Shown here: piece by piece, positions 9,430 through 19,895 of the stretch
How the letters are laid out: each line of letters starts with the position of its first letter
Numbering within the stretch: the first letter of the stretch is position 1
NCBI GenBank assembly: GCA_014905825.1
Contig: JACGCN010000022.1
Coordinates: forward strand, 682,001-746,000
DNA from: Lyophyllum atratum
Lineage: Eukaryota; Basidiomycota; Agaricomycetes; Agaricales; Lyophyllaceae
Length of the DNA stretch: 64,000 nt
Reading direction: 5' to 3'
Program-made: the position numbers and the translations under genes
Notes under the pieces: model-generated
The model's input: the letters and a program-made list of their open reading frames with translations, nothing else
Told to the model about the DNA's origin: nothing
Database searches by the model: none

Positions 9430-12400
9430 ATGACCAACGTTCCCACACCGCAAGACGACTTGTCTCACGACAACGACAACTGGCCGGGTGCGCAAACGCC
9501 ACAGCCAGTACCATTCCCAGCAATGGAGGCGGCGGGATCATGGGCTGGTGGCTATAGCCCACCAGCCTTCAACCATCTGGGCCTTGGCACTGCTGAGGTA
9601 CAGGCAAATCCGGGATCGAACATATATCCGGCACTACCAGAACTACTCCCTCAAGATCGCGGCAGGTTAGATCGACCTGACGCCGGGCAACCTTCGGGAA
9701 CCTCACGGTGGCCAGACAGCAGGCTAGGACCGGGCGCAATCGGGATCGCACCCGCCATCGCGCCTGCCATTGTTTATCCGCCATCGGATCCGGACGATTT
9801 GACCGATCCCGAGGAAAACGAGCGCGCATCCCAACGGGAAGCGTATATTGCGTTGAAGGCAACGCAATTTTGGAGTACCACCGATGTGCAAAGCGAACAT
9901 CGACGACATAGGCTAGAGCAACGTGCTGAACACATCGTTGCGATCGATACAGGTATCGAACGGAGTGCCGTGCGGTCAGCGGTAAATTACGCTGATCGAT
10001 TTATCCCTGCACTGTCCGTAGTAGTCAAGGAATATAGAAGGAAATACCCTAAGGGAACATCAATTTCCGCAGTAAGTTCTATTGTCGGCAGCCCTACCAT
10101 CCGCAAGGCGGCCCTCGACAAAGGAAAAGGAAAGGCGCGTACGGAGAATATCACTCCATACGCTAGAGGGAACGATTCCGAGATGCCGTTGGATGAAGCG
10201 GCATTAGCGGTATCGGCCCTTCACCAGGCAAGGCATCCGGGTGAATCTAAGGACGACTATCGACGTCGTCGAGCGGCAGCTAAGCGTGAAAAGCAGACTC
10301 GAGAGCGTTTTCAATCCATCTCGCAGGGACCTAAGCGTAACCCTCCGAGTGACTCGTCGTACGAACCACCTTCTGTAGTGCGCGACACCAACATGCCTAC
10401 TAGGAGCGTGACTGAAGCGCTAGGAATACAAGTGCCAACCTTAGCTCGCATACCGATGGCTAAGGACTGGAAGGATCGCGTTGCGTATCAACAACTGCGT
10501 AACGCTGACCTTGCTACAAGCAGGGTGTCCAACTACGACGACCAAGGCGTTGTATTCGAAGGTCATGTACCTATCGATGAGATGGCTAGACAGTGGTCTC
10601 AGAAACAGGGAACCACTGTCGACATAAAGGACGAAAGTACCGAGGAAATACCCTTGTTACCGGTGGCGGAAGGCCATCAGGATTACCGGGTGCGTATCGA
10701 CGCACCCCCGTCACCAGCACAGCATCGATCCATGAGTCGAGGCTATTATATGCCAGAACCAATCCGGCGCAGTCAATCGATTGCGGACGGAATCCAAGCT
10801 GCTGGCCAGCAACATAAGTTGAAGATGCATGAGCGATTGCGTCGACTGATTCAGGAACGACTCGCCACACGGTTATCATTACCGGATGGGATGAAATCAC
10901 GACGTGCGGACGCAAAGTCCGTAGGTACCTACTCCGGTAGCGCGAAGTTCGGAGACTTAGAAGAGTGGTTAGCCAGCTTAGTCGTGATGCTGGCTGTGAG
11001 CCAGTTTGGAGGACAGGAACGCGACCAAGAGCGCGTTCTTATAGCTTCAGAATTCTTGGAAGGCGAAGCCAGAAAGTGGTACAATCGCCATGTTATTCAC
11101 GTCAATCGGGATAAGCAGCATTGGACGTTTGAGGACGTCGTTCTGGGGCTGTATGACCGGTTCATCCTACCGTCGACCATGCAAGATGCTCGCAAGGACT
11201 TCAACGCTGTGAAGTACTCATCCAGCAAGGGAATACAAGGTCTATATGACGACCTTGTAGATCATGCTCAAAACATGGCAGCTAGAACGGATGATTATAC
11301 GTTCTTATGGAAGTTCTTACGAACTCTCCCGCAAGACATGCGAATCCACCTCATTGAGGAAGGATTATCGCCTGAAGTCAATACCGCGGACGAGTTCTTA
11401 GCTCTTGGCCTTGCTTATCAAGCAGCCAAGAAAACTGCGGACTTACTCGAGGACGAGATAGCGTTGAAACCGACACCTGCGACACCGGCTCGGAGACCAG
11501 CTGGGGGACGATTGTCTACCCCACAACCATTCAACCGAGCGAGACGATCATATGGTACCGGTAATGACAAACCATTCCGGAAACCACAGGAGTACAAACC
11601 CCAAGGGCGTGGTGAATTCAAACCACGTTCAGGTGGTCAGCAAGGTGGCAAGCCCGTTGCGAAACCGGTAGCGAAGGCGGGCGAGAACCGTCGCCCGGAC
11701 TACAACAAGGCTCCCGCTAATGACGGGTGCTTCAACTGTGGTTCTAAAGACCACTTCGCAAGGAATTGCCCGAAGCCCAAACAGCCACGAGCGTTTGTTA
11801 GAGCAGCTCATACAGCGGCTCCGGGCGAGGGCTCTGAAACCGAGGGCGATCAGACGTCAGACGGTCAATCAGAGGACACCGATAGTGAACGCCCCAAATC
11901 GGAGGCGGACACTGAAGACGACCATGAATCCTATGTGGAACTGGATGTTTACGACAATGACTACTATGCTCGGGAAGATACTACCGAGCGGATGTTCGCT
12001 ATGACTGAAATTGTTGTATCGGATAATCGAAACGAGGAGGCTCGCCCACGGCGAGCCAAGGTACGTACTGGGAAGGACAAGATCGCCCGCCCAGTACTCC
12101 CTATCGATGACAAGGAATGCCTCGTCACCTATACAACGGTGGGCGGGCATGAAGCCTGGACACTATGGGACTCTGGTAGTACTACTACTGGGTTGACACC
12201 ATCGTTCGCGCAGGTCGCGAATATTCGAGTATCACCACTGGAGGATCCATTGATCCTACAGCTCGGCACTAAAGGGAGTCGAGCCACTGTAAACTTTGGC
12301 ACAATGGTCGACATGATCGTGCCAGGGTTTGAAGGCCAGGTTTATATGGACCTGGCTAACTTTGACCGATATGACGTAGTGGTTGGCACGCCTTTCATGC

Positions 12401-12540
12401 GGGCCAATAAAGTCGTATTGGACTTTCACCGTAACGAAGTGATCGTTAATGGGAAGGCGACTCCGGCGATCCGGATCAGCCTGGAGGATACCGATGGCCG
12501 CATTAGACGCCATCGATCCTTGGAAAAACGGAAAGAATGA
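9430..12540 (+). CDS. gag-pro: Inner element Gag-protease polyprotein
   Basis: About 1,036 residues from the first ATG, 9430 (MTNVPTPQDDL). The frame is open further upstream but without an ATG. N-terminal half: charged and disordered. A retrotransposon Gag core lies near residues 495-640 (FGDLEEWLASLVVMLAV to the SPEVNTADEFLALGLAYQ region). A basic Gly/Lys/Pro stretch leads to one CCHC zinc knuckle, CFNCGSKDHFARNC, then an acidic linker. A retropepsin-type aspartic protease follows: active site LWDSGSTTTGL, flap region, and YDVVVGTPFMRANKV. Gag forms the particle and binds RNA; the protease cuts the polyprotein. The ORF ends in UGA at 12538-12540, and pol continues in the same frame. Having the protease on the Gag side of the stop is unlike the outer element, where it is on the pol side. 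Confidence 0.9.
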   Translation: MTNVPTPQDDLSHDNDNWPGAQTPQPVPFPAMEAAGSWAGGYSPPAFNHLGLGTAEVQANPGSNIYPALPELLPQDRGRLDRPDAGQPSGTSRWPDSRLGPGAIGIAPAIAPAIVYPPSDPDDLTDPEENERASQREAYIALKATQFWSTTDVQSEHRRHRLEQRAEHIVAIDTGIERSAVRSAVNYADRFIPALSVVVKEYRRKYPKGTSISAVSSIVGSPTIRKAALDKGKGKARTENITPYARGNDSEMPLDEAALAVSALHQARHPGESKDDYRRRRAAAKREKQTRERFQSISQGPKRNPPSDSSYEPPSVVRDTNMPTRSVTEALGIQVPTLARIPMAKDWKDRVAYQQLRNADLATSRVSNYDDQGVVFEGHVPIDEMARQWSQKQGTTVDIKDESTEEIPLLPVAEGHQDYRVRIDAPPSPAQHRSMSRGYYMPEPIRRSQSIADGIQAAGQQHKLKMHERLRRLIQERLATRLSLPDGMKSRRADAKSVGTYSGSAKFGDLEEWLASLVVMLAVSQFGGQERDQERVLIASEFLEGEARKWYNRHVIHVNRDKQHWTFEDVVLGLYDRFILPSTMQDARKDFNAVKYSSSKGIQGLYDDLVDHAQNMAARTDDYTFLWKFLRTLPQDMRIHLIEEGLSPEVNTADEFLALGLAYQAAKKTADLLEDEIALKPTPATPARRPAGGRLSTPQPFNRARRSYGTGNDKPFRKPQEYKPQGRGEFKPRSGGQQGGKPVAKPVAKAGENRRPDYNKAPANDGCFNCGSKDHFARNCPKPKQPRAFVRAAHTAAPGEGSETEGDQTSDGQSEDTDSERPKSEADTEDDHESYVELDVYDNDYYAREDTTERMFAMTEIVVSDNRNEEARPRRAKVRTGKDKIARPVLPIDDKECLVTYTTVGGHEAWTLWDSGSTTTGLTPSFAQVANIRVSPLEDPLILQLGTKGSRATVNFGTMVDMIVPGFEGQVYMDLANFDRYDVVVGTPFMRANKVVLDFHRNEVIVNGKATPAIRISLEDTDGRIRRHRSLEKRKE
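12538..12540 (+). promoter_or_regulatory. In-frame UGA between Gag-protease and pol: candidate readthrough site
   Basis: Context is AAA GAA TGA CTC AAA GCA. The reading frame upstream and downstream is the same, with no other stop for more than 1,300 codons. UGA followed by C, and especially by CU, is a known leaky context (UGA CUA in viruses and fungi). Readthrough is inference; termination and restart at the next in-frame ATG (12631) is the alternative. Confidence 0.5.
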
Positions 12541-15500
12541 CTCAAAGCAGTGGTGGAGGAATCTGAGAATACACCAGGTTCCTCGAAGGGTCCATCGGCC
12601 CTTCTATCTACTGGCGGAAAGAAGGCGACCATGGAAGACGATGACGAATTCAGTGATGAGGGTAGGCCGGTAAACAGCCTACCTAAGGATCATCCAGCAT
12701 TATTACTGTCCGAGGAAGAGTTTCAAGAAACTCTGGAAGGGGGGGATATACCACCTCTACCAAAGAAAAGACCAAGTAAAAAACACCAGAAGGCTCGGAA
12801 AGAGCCTCCTACAAGCGATGAGCAACAACATGCACCTCAAGTGCCGAAAACGAACGAAGCGGATCGAGATACGGGGTCAGAACCGTACTCGAAGTCAAGC
12901 CATCAGTCGTTCTGGGACCAACCGACACCACATCCAGACTATGAGTGGATGATCGACCCTAGAATGCCTCAGGAATGGAACGCCGTGATAGCTTCTATAA
13001 GAGCTACCGAGGGCAGAACCCGAACTATGCAAGGAGACGTGTATCGAAATGCACAACCACGCGAAGTCTTTCAAGTCTCGGAACCATCGGAGGTGAACTT
13101 CATAACGAATCGTCGACGATCGAAGAGGCCACTATATAGGCTTCCAGTCAGAGACGAGAGCGAGTTTTCGCTGGTGAAGATGCGTGCTAGGTTCGATCAT
13201 AAACCTAGCAAGCAAGATGCAGCGTCCATACGCGCTGCAAGGACTGATAACGGAAAGGGCAAGGCCGCTAATATAGGCCTTACCCGAGAAGACTACCCGC
13301 GACTCCGCCAGCAATGGCATGATGAGTTTGAAGACATCGTGGGTGGTACTAAACCGGAACTACCACCCTGGCGAGAGGTTAACCATGAAATAAACCTCAT
13401 CGATGAAGACAAGCAGTACAATTACCACACACCACGATGTCCTATGTCCCTTCGCGAGGAATTCTACGCGAAGGTTAATAAATATACGGACACCAAGTGG
13501 TGGGAGCCGTGTTCGGTGAAACAGGCAGCGCCGCTGTTATGTATACCGAAGAAGGACGGCTCCCTCAGAACACCATTGGATGCACGGCAACGAAATGACA
13601 ATACAGTCAAAGACGTAACCCCGTTACCGGACCAGGAAATCATACGAGAAGACGTCGCCCGTGGCAAAATACGGTCGAAGATTGATCTTACGGATGCGTA
13701 TGAACAAGTACGCATCCTCGAAAAGGACGTCCATAAAACTGCGTTTGCGACGATCGCTGGTACATACACCAGCAACATTATGCAAATCGGGGACTGCAAT
13801 GCCCCCGCTACCTTTCAACGGTTAATGACGTCAATATTTCGAGACGTCATTGGGAAGTTTATGCACGTCTACCTGGATGACATCTTTATATTCTCGAACT
13901 CTATTGAAGAGCACGAAGCCCACCTTCGGGTTATATTCGAACGGTTACGCGAACAGTCCCTGTATCTGAAGTGGAAAAAGTGCGAACTGTACTCGGACCG
14001 AATCGACTGCCTTGGTCATATAATCGACGACCAAGGAATCCACCCAGATGCGGATAAATTAGCACGCATCCGGGAATGGAGAACACCACGCAACTACAAC
14101 GATATTCAACGATTCGTTGGACTAGTCAACTATCTGGGACACTTTCTCCCAGATATCACGGCGTATACTGGACCGCTAATGGCGATGACCGAGAATGGGT
14201 CGCCCTTTTATTGGAGACCCCTACACCAGCGATGCTTTGAAATGATCAAGCATATTTGTTGTACCACGCCTATCATTCGGCCTATCAAACCGGAAACAGG
14301 CGAACCCATATGGCTTATATGCGACGCCTCTAAGTCAGGCGTCGGCGCTATGTATGGGCAAGGACCTACGTGGATCCAAGCGCAGCCAGCTGGATTCATG
14401 TCCAAGAAATTTACGAATGCACAGCAAAATTATGCTGTACATGAACTCGAAACCCTCGCGATTCTCGAGGCGCTACTCAAATGGGAGGATAAACTGGTGG
14501 GATACCAAATCCATATCATTACCGACCATAAGGCGCTCGAGTTCTTTAAGACCCAGGTGAACTTATCACCTCGGCAGCGACGTTGGATGGAATACATGTC
14601 GAAGTTCAACTTCGACATCACATATGTGAAAGGCGAACTTAACAAAGTAGCCGATTGCCTCTCGCGCTATTTTGAAAGTGATACGCACAAGGATACCTAC
14701 GACGTCCATGACTTTGTCAATGCCGATGCTCGGATTGACCCTACGGGTGAAGATCTACCAGCCCCACGTTACCAAGAGATCGTGGAAAAGGTTGTCGAAA
14801 TTCGGGCGATGAACGACGTAGAATTACGTCGCAGCAAGCGATTACAAGATCGTAAAGAAGATCGTGAGATCGAGGCCGACATAATGGATGAGGCGGCACC
14901 AAGTGCTGCATCGCATCACACTCAAGATGCTATCAGCAATAGTGGACAAGACATTACTGTTGGTGATATGCTATTGGGGAGGACTAATGTCGCTCCTCCC
15001 CCGGATAAGACGGATGCTTACATCCGTCATGAAGTGGTATCAGGGTACGCCGATGAGAAGATATTCTCATTGATCTTAGAGAATCCTGAGCAATACCGAG
15101 CATTCGCTGTGAAGGGCAAGCTCATTTGGAAAAAGAACGAGAATAAAGACGACGTTCTATGTGTTCCTCGAAAACCGGAGCTCATTACTATGATAATTGA
15201 GCAAGCACACAAAACTATGGGCCACTTCGGGGCGGATCGCACCACCGAATACATTCGAAGATGGTATTGGTGGCCATCGCTAGCCAATACTGTACGTACG
15301 TTCTGCAAGACGTGCGAGTTTTGCCAGCAGACTAAGACATCTACACGGAAACCGGCAGGGAAACTGCATTCCCTACCAGTCCCGATCAAACCATGGGACT
15401 CTATTGGAATGGACTTTATAGGACCATTTCCCGAGTCACAAGGCTTTAACTACTTATGGGTAGTGATATGTCGCATGACTAGTATGGTGCACTTGATACC

Positions 15501-16494
15501 CATACATACCACCATGACGGCGACAAAGCTCTCCTGGGTTTATCTGAAGGAGATCGTTCGTCTCCATGGCCTACCGAGTTCGATTGTAAGCGATCGAGAC
15601 TCTAAGTTTACATCGCGCTGGTGGCGCGAGCTTCACAAGTTATTAGGAGCTAAGCTCCTAATGTCCACATCGTTTCACCCGCAGACGGATGGACAGACGG
15701 AGCGAGCCAATCGCAGCATTGGCAAGATTTTTCGCGCCGTCGTCCGCCACGACCAGAAAGATTGGGTGGACCGTGTGCCTTTGACAGAGTTCGCGATAAA
15801 TGCGAGCGTGTCGGGAACGACGAAATTTGCGCCGTTTGAGCTGAATGGGGGCTATATGCCGTCCATGCTTAAGGAAATACGTTCCGACAGCGTGCTACCC
15901 AAAGGAATCCAGGAGTACGCTAAGCGCGCGCTCCTGAACCTGGCTGAAGCTCATGACGCCATTATAGAGGCGCGGGTGTTTCAGACCCACACCGCGAACA
16001 AGCGACGGTCTGAAGGACCGGATATCTCGAAGGGCGACTTGGTGTATTTTTCTACCAAGAATTTGAATTTGCCCAAGGGACGAGCGAGGAAGTTGTGCCC
16101 TAAATTTGTTGGGCCCTACAGAGTCGCTAAGGCTATGCCCGAGACGTCTAACTACACGTTGGAATTGCCGGCGGCACTATCTGAGCGCCGACTTCACCCA
16201 ATGTTTCATGTGTCATTGTTGCGTCCTCACCACGCAACTAACGACACGATGTTTCCGAACCGTACACATCCGGAGCCTTATGATTTCGGGGCGCCGGATA
16301 ATCACGAATGGTTCGTTGAAGACATCCTCGGCCATAGATGGACCACGGATAATACCCTCGAATACGAGGTGCGGTGGAGCCTGGGAGATACTACCTGGGA
16401 GCCACATGCGAACTGCAATCAGCTAGCGGCATTAACCCGCTACCTGGAGTTGCAAGGCGTCAAGACGCCTTCCAAATTACCGCGACGCGTCTAG
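12541..16494 (+). CDS. pol: Inner element Pol: RT, RNase H, integrase, chromodomain
   Basis: 1,317 codons after the UGA; first in-frame ATG is 12631, a GTG lies at 12550. Domains numbered from 12550: reverse transcriptase about 310-510, with LLCIPKKDGSLRTPLDARQ, KIDLTDAYEQ and the catalytic HVYLDD near 438; RNase H about 580-700 (ICDASKSGVGA, ELETLAILEAL, ITDHKAL); integrase zinc finger near 880-925 (H..H, CKTCEFC). The DDE core has D in GMDFIGP near 953, D in SDRDSKF near 1013 and E in TDGQTERAN near 1045. The C-terminal chromodomain is near 1250-1300 (WFVEDILGHRWTTDN, YEVRWSLGDTTWEPH). The chromodomain marks chromoviruses and probably guides insertion to particular chromatin. All catalytic residues I could check are present. 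The stop at 16492-16494 is followed by a 117-nt gap before the extra ORF. Confidence 0.92.
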   Translation, partial: LKAVVEESENTPGSSKGPSALLSTGGKKATMEDDDEFSDEGRPVNSLPKDHPALLLSEEEFQETLEGGDIPPLPKKRPSKKHQKARKEPPTSDEQQHAPQVPKTNEADRDTGSEPYSKSSHQSFWDQPTPHPDYEWMIDPRMPQEWNAVIASIRATEGRTRTMQGDVYRNAQPREVFQVSEPSEVNFITNRRRSKRPLYRLPVRDESEFSLVKMRARFDHKPSKQDAASIRAARTDNGKGKAANIGLTREDYPRLRQQWHDEFEDIVGGTKPELPPWREVNHEINLIDEDKQYNYHTPRCPMSLREEFYAKVNKYTDTKWWEPCSVKQAAPLLCIPKKDGSLRTPLDARQRNDNTVKDVTPLPDQEIIREDVARGKIRSKIDLTDAYEQVRILEKDVHKTAFATIAGTYTSNIMQIGDCNAPATFQRLMTSIFRDVIGKFMHVYLDDIFIFSNSIEEHEAHLRVIFERLREQSLYLKWKKCELYSDRIDCLGHIIDDQGIHPDADKLARIREWRTPRNYNDIQRFVGLVNYLGHFLPDITAYTGPLMAMTENGSPFYWRPLHQRCFEMIKHICCTTPIIRPIKPETGEPIWLICDASKSGVGAMYGQGPTWIQAQPAGFMSKKFTNAQQNYAVHELETLAILEALLKWEDKLVGYQIHIITDHKALEFFKTQVNLSPRQRRWMEYMSKFNFDITYVKGELNKVADCLSRYFESDTHKDTYDVHDFVNADARIDPTGEDLPAPRYQEIVEKVVEIRAMNDVELRRSKRLQDRKEDREIEADIMDEAAPSAASHHTQDAISNSGQDITVGDMLLGRTNVAPPPDKTDAYIRHEVVSGYADEKIFSLILENPEQYRAFAVKGKLIWKKNENKDDVLCVPRKPELITMIIEQAHKTMGHFGADRTTEYIRRWYWWPSLANTVRTFCKTCEFCQQTKTSTRKPAGKLHSLPVPIKPWDSIGMDFIGPFPESQGFNYLWVVICRMTSMVHLIPIHTTMTATKLSWVYLKEIVRLHGLPSSIVSDRDSKFTSRWWRELHKLLGAKLLMSTSFHPQTDGQTERANRSIGKIFRAVVRHDQKDWVDRVPLTEFAINASVSGTTKFAPFELNGGYMPSMLKEIRSDSVLPKGIQEYAKRALLNLAEAHDAIIEARVFQTHTANKRRSEGPDISKGDLVYFSTKNLNLPKGRARKLCPKFVGPYRVAKAMPETSNYTLELPAALSERRLHPMFHVSLLRPHHATNDTMFPNRTHPEPYDFGAPDNHEWFVEDILGHRWTTDNTLEYEVRWSLGDTTWEPHANCNQLAALTRYLELQGVKTPSKLPRRV

Positions 16495-16611
16495 GACGCG
16501 ACGTGGTCATGTGATCAGGCACAAGCGATCGGTTACATAACCATCAATAATTTTTATGTTTGGCGCGAGTTTCGCTTTTTCCTCTTATCTACTACATCGC
16601 ACCAGGATACC

Positions 16612-19557
16612 ATGTCCAACGTGTACAGCAACCCAGGCCAAGGCTCCAGCAACGACGGAACGCGGGGTGGTGATAACCGCCCCGACCAGCAAGTGAACCC
16701 CGGGATGGGTTCAAGTGGGGGGGAAATACAGGGGCGTGCCGACGGCATGCCCCCTCCACCTACCTACTTGGGTCAGCAGGCGCATCAGAGCCTGCAGCCC
16801 TATCAATTCCCACCGCCAGTTGGCCACATGAGCCAACCAGCAACGCAACAAGGACAGCCACCCGTCATGGGCGGCTACTTTCAACAACAACCGATGGCAT
16901 TTCAACAGATGCCATCAATGCCGAACTACATGGGGTACCCGCAACAGGCGTGGTACCCCCAACCTCAAGCTCAACCGTCCTTCCAACCGGTGCCGCAGAT
17001 CACGCGGTACCATGAAACCGAGCAAATGGAGGTCGATGACCAGGGTCGTCCACGACCCCCAACACCTCCAGCGCCAGCGCCGCCAGTGCAGAATAGGCAG
17101 CCCACACGACATGCAGACGATCGCCAAGCGTCGTATGCATCATCTAGTCGCAGACCATCTGCTAACGATGGTCTGGTAGCATCCCTTTTGGACCGACTCG
17201 AGGCCGCGGGCATCCACCGCGACTTCTGCGACTTTTTGGACGACGGAATGGCGCAGCTGGTTATCACCCAGCTGCTCGACGGCTATGAGGGCGTGCGCAC
17301 CGAATTGGAGCGCGTCAAGGCAAGAGAAGGAGCGATGGCCGAGCAGTTGAGCTTGGCCAGGAAACGTCCGGCACTATCGTCGCCAGACCGAGGGGAGGGA
17401 TCATCATCCCGTCCCACCAAAATGCAGCAGACGGCAGCGCGTCGACAAGACCGCTCCCCCTCTGAGAGCAGGTATGCGGAGCGACGAGAGGCACGATCGG
17501 ACTACCGTCGTCCCGAGTTTGAGCCGAGGCGTTCTGACCGACGCTCGGAGTTTGACCAGCGGCGTTCTGATCGCCACCCAGACCACGATGCGAGGCGCGA
17601 TGAACGCCCGCTCGACTATGGGGGCCGGCGAGAGGGAAGAGGAGAGAGGGGGGCGCGCGAAATGCGCCCCTTACCAGCACGAGATATGAATAGGAGTGCA
17701 TCGACGTCATCACCGTCGGTGGTAGCCTCTCCACAAGAACCTCGGGGGTTGCCATTACCCCCGACATTGCCACTACCGACCCCGGACGAAAGCCGGGTTC
17801 GGAACCCTGAGCGAGGAGGTAAGAAAGAACTGTCCTCGCGATATACCATGCCAGCAGAAGCACCTGCACCTCCACAAGTGATGGTGCAGCCACCATCACC
17901 ACCACCTCCAGCGCCCAAGGAGAAGCGTACGGAGCCGTATGGCTCTCCTGAGTCGGACAATGGCGCGTCTTCTCAATCTGAGGACGAAGAGGTGGCCAAA
18001 AAGAAGGCACCTGGTCGAGAACAACATCGTGCTAACTTAGCGCGAAAGGCCGAGAACGAGAACCCAGGTCGGATTCCTGACGAACTTGGGGTGGTCTTCA
18101 TTGAGAACCGCCACGAGAGGGACAACCGATTCTGGGACATGCTAGGGCGGGTGTTCTATGTGTCACCCACCCAAAACCGAGTTTATGCAATGGAGTCTGC
18201 GGCTCGCAATGCTGACCGCGAGCTGGGAGCCGGACAGGAAGGCCTCCCAACGCCGGGACGCCTTTATGCAGTCGTGCCCCGCGGGTTTCCAATGAACCCT
18301 CGGGAAGTAGATCAACTGCTGGTTATGATCAATGAACGGTCGACCAGAGTGACGGACCAGGAGCGTGTAGAAGGATACATGCTCCTGCGCGAGTTCCGTC
18401 GCGTGTCTTTATCAGTCGCGCCACATATGCGCGACCGAGCTATGGTACGCGTATCTGCGGATGAATTCCGCAACATTCGGCGACCGATAGATGGTCGGTC
18501 TCCGCTATGGCGGACCCCTACAATTAGGAGGCCCGGAAACGCATTTGAATATCGGGGAGACAGGCCTACACGAGGCGCTGGTCTGCCCCAGCCTGGTCCC
18601 GACCATGCATTCGATGTCGAGCACTGGGCTCGGCATATGATCCACCACGGGCGTACTGGTTCCAAGAACCAGTACGGAGGAATTGCAATGGATTTCAGAT
18701 TCCGCGTCCATCGACGTGGGATCTGGGGCTACTTGTTGGCGAATATGCTCGCGCCAACTACTCACAGCCTACGGTCGTGGTTCATGCGAAGCTTCGCAGC
18801 TATCGCCGCCCGACCCTTCTTCTATTCCGAGGCTGTAGCGGCCCATGACCAAGCCCACCCAGATCGGCCTTTCACACCGATTACCGGGCCAGAGTTTACC
18901 ATTCCGCGCCTCCCACTTTACCCTCCCAATGGACGGGTAACTGAGGCTGGGACCCTTCAACATTTGATTGATAGCGGAATCCCAATCAGTTGGATGAACC
19001 ATAGCTATACCTACGGGCTCCACTATATCGACCATTACTGGACGATGGCAGGTCCTCATCGGGACCTGCTTCGAACTGTTGACAACGATCGGATCTCTCG
19101 TCTCGATCGTTGGGGAGTTCCCCCATCCTTACCACAGTGGGACGGGTGGTACCATCCCACCACCGACGACATCACGCGCATTCAGACACTGATGCACGTG
19201 GAACTACACCATGATTCGGTGGATTGCTTAGCAAGCTCCGAATGGATGCTTGTAGGTGAAGATCCGCACTTTCGGGAACTGCGTTCTCGGAGGAGAGCCA
19301 ACTCGCCTCCCCCGAACCTGCCTACTCCCGCTTTATCGGCGTCGACGTCTACCAACGTCGAAATGGCGGCACCCTCGGCACCGGACCCTACTCCTGCGAC
19401 CTCAACCACAGTCGCGGCAGCTGAAACCCCAGCTGCCGAAACCCATGTGGATCCAGTGGCGGCCCTATCCGGGCCTCTGTCTCTCGCAGCGATCTCCGCT
19501 AGCCAAGGTCCGGCAGATAACAACCCTGCCGACCCTGACACAGAGATGGGGTCTTAA
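16612..19557 (+). CDS. Inner element third ORF, env-position, unknown function (981 aa)
   Basis: Starts at ATG 16612 in a good context (ACCATGTCC), 117 nt after pol, on the same strand. Four regions are visible. Residues 1-150 are Pro/Gln/Met-rich. At about 185-250 is a Leu-rich, probably helical or coiled-coil stretch (LVASLLDRLEAAGI to ELERVKAREGAMAEQL). At about 265-350 is an Arg/Asp/Ser-rich stretch of repeated RRSDRR/RRPEF-like units. About 480-900 is an ordered C-terminal domain (GFPMNPREVDQLLVMI, EGYMLLREFRRVSL, APHMRDRAMV, YTYGLHYIDHYWTMAG). No hydrophobic membrane span, signal peptide or furin-like site is seen, so it is not an obvious envelope protein. I recall similar unnamed proteins scattered in Agaricomycete genomes, which would fit a retroelement origin. 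The RNA-binding-like basic region hints at a nucleoprotein role, but that is a guess. Confidence 0.8.
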   Translation: MSNVYSNPGQGSSNDGTRGGDNRPDQQVNPGMGSSGGEIQGRADGMPPPPTYLGQQAHQSLQPYQFPPPVGHMSQPATQQGQPPVMGGYFQQQPMAFQQMPSMPNYMGYPQQAWYPQPQAQPSFQPVPQITRYHETEQMEVDDQGRPRPPTPPAPAPPVQNRQPTRHADDRQASYASSSRRPSANDGLVASLLDRLEAAGIHRDFCDFLDDGMAQLVITQLLDGYEGVRTELERVKAREGAMAEQLSLARKRPALSSPDRGEGSSSRPTKMQQTAARRQDRSPSESRYAERREARSDYRRPEFEPRRSDRRSEFDQRRSDRHPDHDARRDERPLDYGGRREGRGERGAREMRPLPARDMNRSASTSSPSVVASPQEPRGLPLPPTLPLPTPDESRVRNPERGGKKELSSRYTMPAEAPAPPQVMVQPPSPPPPAPKEKRTEPYGSPESDNGASSQSEDEEVAKKKAPGREQHRANLARKAENENPGRIPDELGVVFIENRHERDNRFWDMLGRVFYVSPTQNRVYAMESAARNADRELGAGQEGLPTPGRLYAVVPRGFPMNPREVDQLLVMINERSTRVTDQERVEGYMLLREFRRVSLSVAPHMRDRAMVRVSADEFRNIRRPIDGRSPLWRTPTIRRPGNAFEYRGDRPTRGAGLPQPGPDHAFDVEHWARHMIHHGRTGSKNQYGGIAMDFRFRVHRRGIWGYLLANMLAPTTHSLRSWFMRSFAAIAARPFFYSEAVAAHDQAHPDRPFTPITGPEFTIPRLPLYPPNGRVTEAGTLQHLIDSGIPISWMNHSYTYGLHYIDHYWTMAGPHRDLLRTVDNDRISRLDRWGVPPSLPQWDGWYHPTTDDITRIQTLMHVELHHDSVDCLASSEWMLVGEDPHFRELRSRRRANSPPPNLPTPALSASTSTNVEMAAPSAPDPTPATSTTVAAAETPAAETHVDPVAALSGPLSLAAISASQGPADNNPADPDTEMGS

Positions 19558-19884
19558 TCCAAGACGACACTTGGGCACCTGGGAGGGCCAGCCACCATTG
19601 TCAGGGGCCATACCCCCTGTACCGTCGAAAAGCAATCCGCAGGTTGCGTATAATCTTACGCAGCAACGTATGTTCAGCACGCGGATATTCTCCTGAACGG
19701 CATATTGTTGGCCGTCAAGTGGGGCTATTACCCACTAGTTCTGAAGTCGAAACTACGTGGACTAACACGTAGTTTTGCATTAACCAATTTCTGGTGTAGG
19801 GCGCCGGGCCCTACACTTTCCATAATCTTACTATCCTATTTTGCCTAGTCATACTCTTTTGTGAAGATCGCTTAACGCGATCTT
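19558..19884 (+). other. 3' untranslated part of inner element
   Basis: About 330 bp between the third ORF and the polypurine tract. It includes an inverted pair around 19755-19775 (ACTACGTG / CACGTAGT) and a GATCGC/GCGATC pair around 19866-19882. No ORF is supported. Confidence 0.5.
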
Positions 19885-19893
19885 AAAGGGGGG
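19885..19893 (+). other. Polypurine tract of inner element
   Basis: AAAGGGGGG, two bases before the 3' LTR. This is the expected place for plus-strand priming. Confidence 0.75.
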
Positions 19894-19895
19894 TA

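Noticed and set aside
16612..19557. Calling the third ORFs envelope genes
   Set aside because: Position fits, but neither ORF shows a signal peptide, fusion peptide or transmembrane span, so the name env is not justified.
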